DNA from: Qipengyuania sphaerica
Lineage (GTDB): Bacteria; Pseudomonadota; Alphaproteobacteria; Sphingomonadales; Sphingomonadaceae
Length of the DNA stretch: 64,000 nt
Direction of reading: 5' to 3'
Assembly (NCBI RefSeq): GCF_019711595.1
Contig: NZ_JAIGNR010000001.1
Coordinates: 1,302,001-1,366,000, forward strand
Below are positions 45,420 through 54,105 of this stretch, piece after piece. The translations under genes and the position numbers were made by a program. The stretch's first letter is position 1. Each line of letters starts with the position of its first letter. Under the pieces are notes generated by a model. The model did no database searches. It was not told the DNA's origin and was given only the letters and a program-made list of their open reading frames with translations.

Positions 45420-46457
45420 TCAACGCTGGTAGCGGTTACCGAGGACGGTCAGCAGTTCGTATTGCGAAACAGACGTTTGCTGCGCAGCATTCGGCAGGTG
45501 ATAGGGCAGTTCGACCCAGTCCCCTTCGGCCAGATCGGGCGCGTCCGACAGGTCGATCACGATCATGTCCATCGACACCTTGCCGAGGATCGGGAGCGCC
45601 TTTTCACCGGCCTCGAAGCTCGCCCCACCCCATGCGCGCAGGATCCCGTCCGCATAGCCCAGCGAGAGCACGCCGACCCGCATTTGCGTTGGCGCTGTGA
45701 AGGTCGCGTTGTAGCCTACGGTCTCGCCGGCAGAGAGCTGGCGCGTCTGGATGATCGCGGCCCTGGGATAGGCAACCTGGCGGATTTCACTCTCGAGTTC
45801 TGGCCGAGGCATGCCCCCGTATAGCGAGAGGCCGGGCCGGGTCAGGTCGAAATGGTAGGCGCTGCCGAGCGCAATCCCTGCGCTGTTGGCAAGGCTCGCT
45901 TCGCGATGTTCGATGCGCTGGATGGCGTCACGAAAGGTTTCGAGCTGCCGTGCGTTCATGGCGCTGTCCTCGTCCGCGCAGGCGAGATGGCTCATCAGCG
46001 CCTGCACGTCGAGCGCCTGCACCAGCGGATCGGAAATTTCGTGCGGCGAGATGCCGAGGCGGTTGATCCCGCTGTCCACCATCAGGTGGCAGGGCCCGCC
46101 GCCGCCCTCGGCCCAGAGCTTCGCCTGCCTGAGCGAATCGATCACCGGCACCACGCCGGTTTCGCGCGCATAGGCCACCTCGGCCGCATTGAGCGGCCCG
46201 TGCAGCACCGCCACCTGCTTTGCCGGGACATGCTCGATGACCGGCGCGACTTCGCTCCAATGCGCGACGAAGAAATCGCGGCAACCGGCATCGCGCAGCG
46301 TCGGGACGCAATGTTCGACACCGAGGCCGTAGCAATCGGCCTTTACCGCAGCGCCTGCCCTCGCCTCGCCCGACATCCGGTCGAGCGCGCGCCAGTTATG
46401 CGCGAGTGCGTCCTTGTCGATATCGAGTTTGAGCGTTGGCGTCGGGAGTTTGGTCAC
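45420..46457 (-). CDS. alr: alanine racemase
   Basis: A 345-residue PLP enzyme making D-alanine for peptidoglycan. PLP lysine is K39 in AVKADCYGLG; the second catalytic tyrosine lies in VGYNATF (about 247). GINRLGI and GKVSMDMIVIDLS are also characteristic. The start is a GTG at 46457, overlapping the MFS transporter stop (GTGA), so it is translationally coupled to the transporter. Confidence 0.93.
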   Translation of the reverse strand: MTKLPTPTLKLDIDKDALAHNWRALDRMSGEARAGAAVKADCYGLGVEHCVPTLRDAGCRDFFVAHWSEVAPVIEHVPAKQVAVLHGPLNAAEVAYARETGVVPVIDSLRQAKLWAEGGGGPCHLMVDSGINRLGISPHEISDPLVQALDVQALMSHLACADEDSAMNARQLETFRDAIQRIEHREASLANSAGIALGSAYHFDLTRPGLSLYGGMPRPELESEIRQVAYPRAAIIQTRQLSAGETVGYNATFTAPTQMRVGVLSLGYADGILRAWGGASFEAGEKALPILGKVSMDMIVIDLSDAPDLAEGDWVELPYHLPNAAQQTSVSQYELLTVLGNRYQR

Positions 46458-48115
46458 GGAGTGGCAGGACCCACTGGCGGCATGTCACGCGATTCCTCGA
46501 AGTCGGTCGGCGGACCGTCCGGAAGCCCCCACCAGGCGACGATCAGGCCGAAACCGACGACGGCCATCGTGTACCAGAGCCCCGCGTAGACATCGCCAGT
46601 ACGCGCCACGATGATTCCGGCGATCAGCGGCAGGAAACCGCCCAGATAGCCCGCGCCGATATGATAGGGGATCGACATCGAACTGTAGCGGATTTTTGCC
46701 GGGAACATCTCGGACAGCAGCGCCGCTACCGAGCCGTATGTCAGCGCCGACAGCACGCCGCAAACCAGCAGCAAGGCCCCGATCCCGAGGATATTTGCGA
46801 GCGGCGGGGTCTGCTTGGCGAAGTCGAAACCGCGATTGGTCAGCGCTTGCTGCAATCCATCGCGCCGGGCCGCTGCATCGCCAGCCCAGTTCGCACCAAG
46901 CGCCACATCCTCGCCGCCCACGCTCAGCCCCAGCGTCTCGCCATCTTCGACTGTGTAGGCCACGCCGCTGGCAGTCAGCGTTTCGAGGATCTTCCCGCAA
47001 CCGCTCTGTTCGCGGTCGAAGAGATCGGCAAATGGATCGGTGGTGCAGTCCTGGCCAGTCACGACCACGGGATTGTCGCGTGCCGCCTGCGCAAGGCCGG
47101 GATTGGCTAGGCTGCCCATGGTCCAGAAAATCGGGAAGAGCAGCGCAAGCGTTGCAATCGCGCCGATGATGATCGGCTTCTTGCGGCCAACCCGGTCGGA
47201 CCATTTGCCGACGATGACGTAGAAGCTCATCGAGATGAAACCGGCGATCAGCAGGATCCACTCGACCGTGCTTTCATCCACGCGCATGTCACGCCGAAGG
47301 AAGCTGAGCGAGGAGAAGAAGGCAGTGTACCAGATCGTCGTCAGGATGCCGGTGATGCCGAAAAGCGCGACGAAGATACGCTTGGGATTGCCCGGATAGG
47401 TGAGGCTTTCCTTGAAGGGATTGGAGCTTGTCTCGCCTGCTTCCTTCATGGCCTGGAACACAGGGCTTTCGGACAATTTCAGGCGCATCCACAGCGAGAT
47501 GCCCAGCAGGGCAATCGACAGCAGGAACGGTACGCGCCAACCCCATTCGGCGAAATCGTCTGCCGGGATGATTGCCCGGCAGACCAGCACCACCAGGATC
47601 GACAGCACGAAACCACCGACCACGCTCGCCTGGATGAAGCTGGTGTAAAAACCGCGTTTTTCGGGCGGGGCATGCTCGGCAACATAGATTGCCGCGCCGC
47701 CATATTCGCCGCCAAGCGCAAGTCCCTGAAGGATGCGCAGGCAGATGACGATGATGGGCGCCGCGATACCGATGCTGGCAGCAGACGGGATCAGGCCGAC
47801 ACCTGCCGTCGCGATACCCATCAGGGTAACAGTGACGAGGAAGGTATATTTGCGCCCCAGCCTGTCGCCGAGGAAACCGAACAGGATCGCGCCGAGCGGT
47901 CGGAAACCAAAGCCTACGGCAAAGCCGGCCCAGACGAGCAAGATCTGGAGGGTCTCGTTCCCGCTCGGGAAGAAAGCCGCGCCGATCAGCCCTGCCAATG
48001 TCCCGTAGATGAAGAAGTCATACCATTCGAATACGGTCCCTGCGCTGGAAGCCGCAATCACAAGGCGGATTTCCTTCTCTGTCGGCTCCCTCTGCAAGGC
48101 TGCTGCGCCTGCCAT
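46454..48115 (-). CDS. MFS metabolite:proton symporter (MHS family)
   Basis: A 553-residue major facilitator protein with 12 predicted spans. The start FEWYDFFIYGTLAGLIGAAFFP, the loop GDRLGRKYTFLVTV and LGGEYGGAAIYVAEHAPPEKRGFYTS are hallmarks of the MHS (ProP/ShiA-like) group. Unlike the usual 430-residue members, a loop of about 100 residues (roughly 345-445), with cysteines in GQDCTTDPFADLFDREQSGCG, separates two C-terminal spans. Substrate is unknown; organic acids or betaine/proline are typical. It overlaps alr by 4 nt. Confidence 0.9.
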   Translation of the reverse strand: MAGAAALQREPTEKEIRLVIAASSAGTVFEWYDFFIYGTLAGLIGAAFFPSGNETLQILLVWAGFAVGFGFRPLGAILFGFLGDRLGRKYTFLVTVTLMGIATAGVGLIPSAASIGIAAPIIVICLRILQGLALGGEYGGAAIYVAEHAPPEKRGFYTSFIQASVVGGFVLSILVVLVCRAIIPADDFAEWGWRVPFLLSIALLGISLWMRLKLSESPVFQAMKEAGETSSNPFKESLTYPGNPKRIFVALFGITGILTTIWYTAFFSSLSFLRRDMRVDESTVEWILLIAGFISMSFYVIVGKWSDRVGRKKPIIIGAIATLALLFPIFWTMGSLANPGLAQAARDNPVVVTGQDCTTDPFADLFDREQSGCGKILETLTASGVAYTVEDGETLGLSVGGEDVALGANWAGDAAARRDGLQQALTNRGFDFAKQTPPLANILGIGALLLVCGVLSALTYGSVAALLSEMFPAKIRYSSMSIPYHIGAGYLGGFLPLIAGIIVARTGDVYAGLWYTMAVVGFGLIVAWWGLPDGPPTDFEESRDMPPVGPATP

Positions 48116-48155
48116 CCCTTAAGCTCCCCTCTTCCTGAGTTATTGGCCTAGCGAC

Positions 48156-48578
48156 TTAGCGCGCGGGTTTCCCCTTGGAAAGCGCATCCAGCGCTGCTCT
48201 CCACGGCAGGAGGATTGCACCGTGCCGGCCCGGATAGGCCCGCGCAGTCTCCAGCATTTCGATACCCGGCCAGTCGGGGCGTACCCCTGCTCCATGCAAC
48301 CATTCCTCGATCTGGTGGAGAACCTTTTCAAGTTCGGCATGCGACTTGCCCGGAAACTCGCGCGCAAAGATCGCGGCGGCGGCCTGTCCCACAGCGCAGG
48401 CAGTCACCTTGAGGCCTAGTTGCTCTGAACCCGCAGAAAGCTGGATCGTGCTCCCGCAACTGCGCGAGCGTGCTTCGCCCTGGAGTGGGGCGGTTGGATC
48501 GTATGGGTAGTCGGCAAGCTCGACCGCGAGGGCGAGCAGTTCGGGCGAATAAAGCGCAGCGCGCGGCTCGCGCGTCAC
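48156..48578 (-). CDS. NifU/IscU-like iron-sulfur scaffold-related protein
   Basis: A 140-residue protein resembling IscU/SufU N-terminal domains: ELADYPYDPTAPLQGEARSRSCGSTIQL and GLKVTACAVGQAAAAIFA give two cysteines at the first two ligand positions. The third family cysteine is not found: the equivalent C-terminal segment reads RHGAILLPWRAAL. A scaffold function is therefore doubtful. The start is GTG at 48578, overlapping the cvpA stop by GTGA-type coupling. Confidence 0.75.
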   Translation of the reverse strand: MTREPRAALYSPELLALAVELADYPYDPTAPLQGEARSRSCGSTIQLSAGSEQLGLKVTACAVGQAAAAIFAREFPGKSHAELEKVLHQIEEWLHGAGVRPDWPGIEMLETARAYPGRHGAILLPWRAALDALSKGKPAR

Positions 48579-49129
48579 TGTGCTTCGGCTTCTGCTGCCT
48601 TCATCGCTTCCTGTTCCGCCGCTTCCTCGCCGCGCAGTTTTGCACGGCGCTGCGCCAGCACTTCGACCAGCGAACGTGATCCAGCGTCCACCAGTTCGTA
48701 GCTCTTCGCTGTCGTGATCCAGACCGGACGGCCACGGTAATCCCATACGGCATCGTAGCCGAGCACGAGGATGGAGAAGGCGATCACGGTAATCAGCAGG
48801 CCCTTCAGTGCGCCGAAGCCGAGGCCGAGTACCTTGTCGATCGGTCCGAGTACCGAATTTCGCGATGCCTGGCCGACATTCGACGCGATAACCTTCATCG
48901 CTGCATAGGGAATGAGCAGGAGGAAAGTGAAGGCGAGGACGCTGGTCGTGACATTGGTGCCGATGAAGTCCTGCATGACGAGCGTCAGCGGGGTGTGCAG
49001 GAAACGGATGGCGAATGCCGCGAGCACCCAGGAGACCATCGAAAGCACTTCCTGGAGGAAACCGCGCATGAAGCCGCCGATCGCGGCAACAACCACGATA
49101 AGCAGCACGATGAAGTCGAAACCCGTCAT
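48575..49129 (-). CDS. cvpA: CvpA-family membrane protein
   Basis: A 184-residue protein with four hydrophobic spans and the family start FDFIVLLIVVVAAIGGFMRGFLQEVLSMVSWVLAAF. It ends in a charged tail (RRAKLRGEEAAEQEAMKAAEAEAQ). CvpA was named for colicin V production, and the family is linked to envelope integrity. It follows radA by 34 nt and overlaps the NifU-like gene. In many alphaproteobacteria the radA-cvpA order precedes purF, which is not here. Confidence 0.9.
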   Translation of the reverse strand: MTGFDFIVLLIVVVAAIGGFMRGFLQEVLSMVSWVLAAFAIRFLHTPLTLVMQDFIGTNVTTSVLAFTFLLLIPYAAMKVIASNVGQASRNSVLGPIDKVLGLGFGALKGLLITVIAFSILVLGYDAVWDYRGRPVWITTAKSYELVDAGSRSLVEVLAQRRAKLRGEEAAEQEAMKAAEAEAQ

Positions 49130-49163
49130 AAAACCCTACTAACCCCTCGGGCTTGTGGGTTTA

Positions 49164-50528
49164 TTAACTGCTCATCACCCGGTCAACGAGGTTTGAGAGT
49201 TGTCCCAAGCCCGCGTACTTCAGCTCCGCCGAACCGGTTTTCGCATCGGACGGGCCGAAGCCACGCTCGAAACCCAGCTTGGCAGATTCTTTCAACCGGG
49301 TGTTTCCATGGGCGACGGGCCGCACCTCACCCGATAGGCTGACCTCGCCGAGCCAGACGCTTCGATCCGGCAAAGGCTTGTCCGCCAGGGCACTGACCAG
49401 CGCGGCTGCTACCGCGAGGTCGGCAGCCGGATCGGATAGCCGGTATCCACCCGCGACATTCAGATAAACTTCGGCGGAACTGAACGAGAGACCGCATCGA
49501 GATTCCAGCACCGCCAGCAGCATGGCAAGGCGGCCATTGTCCCACCCCACAACCGCGCGCCTCGGGGTAGCCCCGGATTGCAGCCGCACGATCAGTGCCT
49601 GGATTTCGACCAGGACAGGCCGCGTGCCTTCCATCGCCGGGAACACCGCGCTGCCCGCCATGGGTTGTTCGCGGCCGGAAAGGAACAGCATCGAGGGGTT
49701 CTCGACCTCTTCCAGCCCCTCGCCAGCCATCGCGAATACGCCGATCTCGTCGACCGCGCCGAAGCGGTTCTTGAGCGCACGCAGGATCCGGTACTGGTGG
49801 CTGCGCTCGCCCTCGAAGCTCATGACCACGTCGACCATGTGTTCGAGCACGCGCGGCCCTGCGATATTGCCGTCCTTGGTGACATGGCCGACCAGCACCA
49901 GCGCCACACCGTTTTCCTTGGCATAACGGATCAGTTCGAAAGCACAGCCTCGCACCTGGCTGACCGTCCCCGGCGCACCCTCGATCGTGTCCGAATGCAT
50001 CGTCTGGATGGAATCGATGACGAGCAATTTGGGCGCTTCCATCTGTCCGAGCGAGGTCAGGATATCTCGGACACCGGTCGCCGCGGCCAGCTTTACCGGA
50101 GCATCGGACAGCCCGAGCCGCGCTGCACGCATCCGCACCTGCCCTGCTGCTTCCTCACCGCTTACATAGACGACGCCGTGTCCTTCGCGCGCGACCTTCG
50201 CTGCGGCTTGGAGCAACAGCGTCGACTTCCCGATCCCCGGATCGCCGCCCATCAGGATCGCGCTTCCCGGCACCAGCCCGCCCCCCAGCGCGCGGTCGAA
50301 TTCTGCAAGGCCGGTTTTCTGGCGCACTGGCATTTCGCCCGGCTTGTCCAGATCGACGAACTCCACCGCCCTGCCCCCGCTCGACAGATCGTGCTTCAAT
50401 GAAAACACCGTCGCGGGCGCGTCTTCGACCAGCGTGTTCCACTCTGCGCAGTCGGCGCACTGGCCCTGCCAGCGGTGCGAAACAGACCCGCAGGCCTGGC
50501 AGACATAACGTTTCTTGGGCTTGGCCAT
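49164..50528 (-). CDS. radA: DNA repair protein RadA
   Basis: A 454-residue RecA-like branch-migration ATPase. The N-terminal zinc finger is CQACGSVSHRWQGQCADC, Walker A is GDPGIGKSTLLLQ (about 94-106), the RadA-specific KNRFG motif is in LKNRFGAVDEIGVF, and a Lon-protease-like C-terminal domain (about 340-454) includes WLGEVSLSGEVRPV. It processes recombination intermediates. It is divergent from the patatin-like gene. Confidence 0.95.
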   Translation of the reverse strand: MAKPKKRYVCQACGSVSHRWQGQCADCAEWNTLVEDAPATVFSLKHDLSSGGRAVEFVDLDKPGEMPVRQKTGLAEFDRALGGGLVPGSAILMGGDPGIGKSTLLLQAAAKVAREGHGVVYVSGEEAAGQVRMRAARLGLSDAPVKLAAATGVRDILTSLGQMEAPKLLVIDSIQTMHSDTIEGAPGTVSQVRGCAFELIRYAKENGVALVLVGHVTKDGNIAGPRVLEHMVDVVMSFEGERSHQYRILRALKNRFGAVDEIGVFAMAGEGLEEVENPSMLFLSGREQPMAGSAVFPAMEGTRPVLVEIQALIVRLQSGATPRRAVVGWDNGRLAMLLAVLESRCGLSFSSAEVYLNVAGGYRLSDPAADLAVAAALVSALADKPLPDRSVWLGEVSLSGEVRPVAHGNTRLKESAKLGFERGFGPSDAKTGSAELKYAGLGQLSNLVDRVMSS

Positions 50529-50599
50529 GGTCGATTCACTAACAGAACATTTGCAGAACGCAATTGCCTTCGGGCGTCAGGTGTGCACAACAGGTGGCG

Positions 50600-52915
50600 A
50601 TGCGGCAGAAGGAACTGAGGATCGCGCTCATCTGCTACGGCGGGGTGAGCCTTGCGGTCTACATGCACGGGGTCACGCGCGAGCTGTGGCAGCTTGCACG
50701 CGCGAGCCGCGATTTCCATGCCGGCGGCCCCAAGCGTGGCGGTGTGCACGAGGTCTATCGCGACCTGCTCGAGAGCGTGGAAAAGCACGAGCAATTGAGG
50801 CTTCGCGTCATCCCCGACATCATGAGCGGGGCCAGCGCCGGGGGCATCAATGCCGTTTTCCTCGCGCAGGCGATCTTTTCTGGCCAAAGCCTCGAACCGC
50901 TTACCGATCTGTGGCTGGAGACCGCGGATGTCGATGAGCTTACCGATCCCGATGCCCGGCTCCGATGGTCGGGCGGAAAGATCTGGGCACAGCCGCTGGC
51001 CAGCTGGCTTCTGAGCCGCCCGGGAAATGAAATCTCCACCGAGGTAGCACCGGAAACGCGCGAGGAGGTGCGGCGCAAGGTTTCACACCTCATCCGCGGT
51101 CGCTGGTTCGAACCGCCTTTTTCGGGGCTCGGCTTTTCAAAGCTCCTCGAGCGGGCATTTTCGGTGATGGCCGAAACCGAGATAGAACCGCCGCTCCTGC
51201 CGCCCGATCATCCTCTAGACCTCTTCGTCACGACGACCGACTTCCACGGCTATCTGGAATTGCTGCATCTCAACAGCCCGCCGGTGGTCGAGGACAGCGA
51301 ACACCGCATGCCGATATCGATGCGCCGGAAGACGCCGCATGCGGGAGGAAGCGACCTTGCCAATCCGCTCGAACTCGTCCTTGCCGCTCGTGCCACGGCG
51401 AGCTTCCCCGGTGCGTTCCCGCCCATGAAAATCGGTGAGATCGATGAGTTGGCTGAGGAAACCGGCCGCGAATGGGTTTCGCGCGACGAATTCCTCGAAC
51501 GCATCATGCCGATCCATGTCATGCGCGAGGAAATCGACAATGTGTCGCTGATCGATGGATCGGTGCTGGTGAACAAGCCTTTCGGCGGCGCGATGGCGGC
51601 GCTGCGCGGACGCCCTGCCCAGCGCGAGGTCGACCGGCGCTTCGTCTATGTCGATCCCCAGCCCGACCGCTTTGCCGACCGGCGCGAGAGATCAAAGCAG
51701 GAAGTCGGCTTTTTCTCCGCCATCTTCGGCTCTCTTTCGACCATACCGCGCGAACAACCGATCCGCGACAACCTCGAGCTATTGGAAGAGCAGAGCCGCG
51801 AGGCCGAGAGACTTTCGCGGATCGTCGCCGCCCTCCGGCCCGATGTGGAAGCCGCAGTCGAAAAGCTGTTCGGCCTGACGCTGTTCCTCGACAGCCCGAC
51901 CGTCAAGCGGCTCAAGAACTGGCGGCAGAAGGCACAGGATGCAGCGGCCAAGCAGGCGGGCTATGCCTTCCATGCCTATGCCCAGGCAAAACTCAGCGGC
52001 ATCGTTACCCGCATTGCCAGGCTGGTGTGGGAAGCGGCGCCCGCGCTGCATATGCAAAGTCCGGCCCCTATCGAGGACATCATCCGTGCCGAACTGGCGC
52101 GACGCGGGCTTTCGACACTCTCATCTCCTTCGGGCGGGGCAACGCCGGAAGCGATCCTGTTCCTTCGCGAACACGATATCGGCTTCCGCATCCGCCGCCT
52201 GCGACTGCTCGCCCGCCGGCTCGCGCGCGATTGGGAAGCCGATCCCGACATCCCCGACGAGGCGCTCGAAACCGGCCGCGATGCGATCTTCAGCATTATG
52301 GCGCTCTATTTCGAGAAAGAGGACGCGCAGTCTCTGGGAGAAGATTTCGCCGAGGTCGCGCAAAACGTCATGGCCGACCCGGGCGCGGTGCTCGACCATA
52401 TCGAGAGCCGCCGCCTGCTCATCGACACCGACAATCGCGCCGAGGAAATGCTGGCCGAAACGCTCGAGCCCATGCCCGCCAACCTCAAGCGGCGGATGCT
52501 GTTCGCCTATCTCGGCTTCCCCTTTTACGATGTCGCGACGCTTCCGCTCCTGCGCAATGAAGGCCTGACCGAATTCGACCCGGTAAAGGTCGACCGTATC
52601 AGTCCGGACGATGCCAGGAGCATCCGCGAAGGCGGCACCCGCGCCACCCTTCGCGGGGTGGAATTCTACAATTTCGGGGCCTTCTTCAGCCGCGCCTATC
52701 GCGAGAACGATTACCTCTGGGGCCGCCTGCACGGGGCCGAGCGGATGATCGATCTCGTGTTCTCGACGATGGGCAAGGCTCCCGAAGAAGGTCTCATCCG
52801 CGACTACAAGCGCCGTGCCTTCCTCGCCATTCTCGACGAGGAAGAGCTGGCGGAGCGTTGCAGCCCGGAATTGCTGAGTCAGATCCGCAGCGAGGTTTGC
52901 GATCGTATGAATTAA
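50600..52915 (+). CDS. large patatin-like phospholipase-family protein
   Basis: A 771-residue protein with an N-terminal patatin domain (about 6-345). The oxyanion-type segment is CYGGVSLAVYMHGV, the nucleophile is S79 in MSGASAGGINAV, and the paired aspartate is D319 in IDGSVLVNKPF. So the catalytic Ser-Asp dyad is present. Residues 345-771 are mainly alpha-helical and belong to the alphaproteobacterial patatin-like group. No signal peptide is seen. The ATG at 50600 is chosen because the catalytic strand begins right after it; AGGTGG precedes it. Substrate and physiological role are unknown. Confidence 0.85.
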   Translation: MRQKELRIALICYGGVSLAVYMHGVTRELWQLARASRDFHAGGPKRGGVHEVYRDLLESVEKHEQLRLRVIPDIMSGASAGGINAVFLAQAIFSGQSLEPLTDLWLETADVDELTDPDARLRWSGGKIWAQPLASWLLSRPGNEISTEVAPETREEVRRKVSHLIRGRWFEPPFSGLGFSKLLERAFSVMAETEIEPPLLPPDHPLDLFVTTTDFHGYLELLHLNSPPVVEDSEHRMPISMRRKTPHAGGSDLANPLELVLAARATASFPGAFPPMKIGEIDELAEETGREWVSRDEFLERIMPIHVMREEIDNVSLIDGSVLVNKPFGGAMAALRGRPAQREVDRRFVYVDPQPDRFADRRERSKQEVGFFSAIFGSLSTIPREQPIRDNLELLEEQSREAERLSRIVAALRPDVEAAVEKLFGLTLFLDSPTVKRLKNWRQKAQDAAAKQAGYAFHAYAQAKLSGIVTRIARLVWEAAPALHMQSPAPIEDIIRAELARRGLSTLSSPSGGATPEAILFLREHDIGFRIRRLRLLARRLARDWEADPDIPDEALETGRDAIFSIMALYFEKEDAQSLGEDFAEVAQNVMADPGAVLDHIESRRLLIDTDNRAEEMLAETLEPMPANLKRRMLFAYLGFPFYDVATLPLLRNEGLTEFDPVKVDRISPDDARSIREGGTRATLRGVEFYNFGAFFSRAYRENDYLWGRLHGAERMIDLVFSTMGKAPEEGLIRDYKRRAFLAILDEEELAERCSPELLSQIRSEVCDRMN

Positions 52916-53051
52916 ACTGTTCGCGTGTGCTTCCGCTGCAAAATGCAGTCTTCATCAAATATCATGTGAAGTTCTGCACTGTATATAAACGATTTTTTCA
53001 TCATCCCGGCAATATTCGGTCGTTCGTTACTGGTTTTATGGGGATGAACCG

Positions 53052-53585
53052 ATGTCGGGAGCATGGTGGATTTTCGGGTTGGGTAGCGCGGGAGCGCTCG
53101 GCTGGATGGCAATGTCGATGGAACAGCAAGTTCCATTCACTTACGCGATGAGCGAGGCTGATGCCAAAGCCAAGCTCGACAATGCGACCAGCAGTTTCTC
53201 CCCTTCACGAGGCCTTACGACGACCATTGTCAGCCGACAGACTTTCAACGGTGTGTCCGTGACCAAGAGCTCGAGCCTGGGTGACAAATACACCAGCAGC
53301 TGCAGTATCGATTTCCAAAGTCAGCCGGATGGCAAGATCACGGCGATCCCTTCCTGCGGTGGCGATCCTGAATCCTCGTCAGCCCAGGCGCGTGTGATGG
53401 AAAAGATCAGTGCAGCTGTAGCACTTGAACACGTCGATGCAGTGCTTCGCGAGCGGGCCTTCGACGGGGAACGGGTAAAGCGGATGCAGCGGCAGGCGGC
53501 CATGCAGGACTTGCCCGATATGCAAAAAGAGGCGCTGGAGGCGCACGACCGCATGCAATCGGGTAACTTCGACGATTCATATTAG
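53052..53585 (+). CDS. small exported or membrane-anchored protein of unknown function (1)
   Basis: A 177-residue protein with one N-terminal hydrophobic segment (WWIFGLGSAGALGWMAMSM). A pair of cysteines (SSCSIDF; IPSCGGD) about 20 residues apart could form a disulfide. The C-terminal part is helical (ARVMEKISAAVALEHVDAVLRERAFDGERVKRM). It resembles the next gene in layout, see findings. No named family was recognised. The 136-bp region before it is AT-rich and may carry the promoter. Confidence 0.7.
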   Translation: MSGAWWIFGLGSAGALGWMAMSMEQQVPFTYAMSEADAKAKLDNATSSFSPSRGLTTTIVSRQTFNGVSVTKSSSLGDKYTSSCSIDFQSQPDGKITAIPSCGGDPESSSAQARVMEKISAAVALEHVDAVLRERAFDGERVKRMQRQAAMQDLPDMQKEALEAHDRMQSGNFDDSY

Positions 53586-53608
53586 TCAGACGCACGGCGG
53601 CTTTGCGA

Positions 53609-54085
53609 ATGGTGCATCTGTACAAATTCTGCGGTCTTACCCTGATCGGCGCCGCCGGTTTCGCACTATCCTTACCCCCGGGTAGCAAGGAGGTCGAAGT
53701 TCCGATGGCGTCCGAACACCTTGTCCACCGCCTGGATGGCTACGGACATGAGGTATATGGGACAGGCCTTGGTGGCCTTTATCTCTCCAGCAAAGCCTCG
53801 GACAACAGCGCGGCAGTAGTGTCCATCCGCCACCTGCCAACTGGCAAGGTTATCGACTGTGGGATCGTCGTCGAGCCGCAAGGCGACGCGGCCAGTCAAT
53901 TTTCCGTAGACTGTTCCGCGCAGGACGGCGGCGAAATGGAGTCACGCCAGAAGGCGGCACGCAAGATGCTCGAACCGGTTGCCCGCGAATATGTCTTGGC
54001 GATCGCGGAACAGCGGCCTTACGATACCGCACCGGTTGTCGATGCGATGTTGCATGGGATGAACCGTGCGCCGCTCCTGCCCTAG
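53609..54085 (+). CDS. small exported protein of unknown function (2)
   Basis: A 158-residue protein with a hydrophobic N-terminus (MVHLYKFCGLTLIGAAGFALSLP), two cysteines about 20 residues apart (VIDCGIVV; VDCSAQD) and a helical C-terminus (ARKMLEPVAREYVLAIAEQRPYDTAPVVDAM). The start is the ATG at 53609; a TTG two codons earlier is possible. It lies 23 nt after the similar-looking upstream gene and converges on dnaJ across 20 nt. Confidence 0.7.
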   Translation: MVHLYKFCGLTLIGAAGFALSLPPGSKEVEVPMASEHLVHRLDGYGHEVYGTGLGGLYLSSKASDNSAAVVSIRHLPTGKVIDCGIVVEPQGDAASQFSVDCSAQDGGEMESRQKAARKMLEPVAREYVLAIAEQRPYDTAPVVDAMLHGMNRAPLLP

Positions 54086-54105
54086 TCGGGATTTGCGGTT
54101 CGCGG

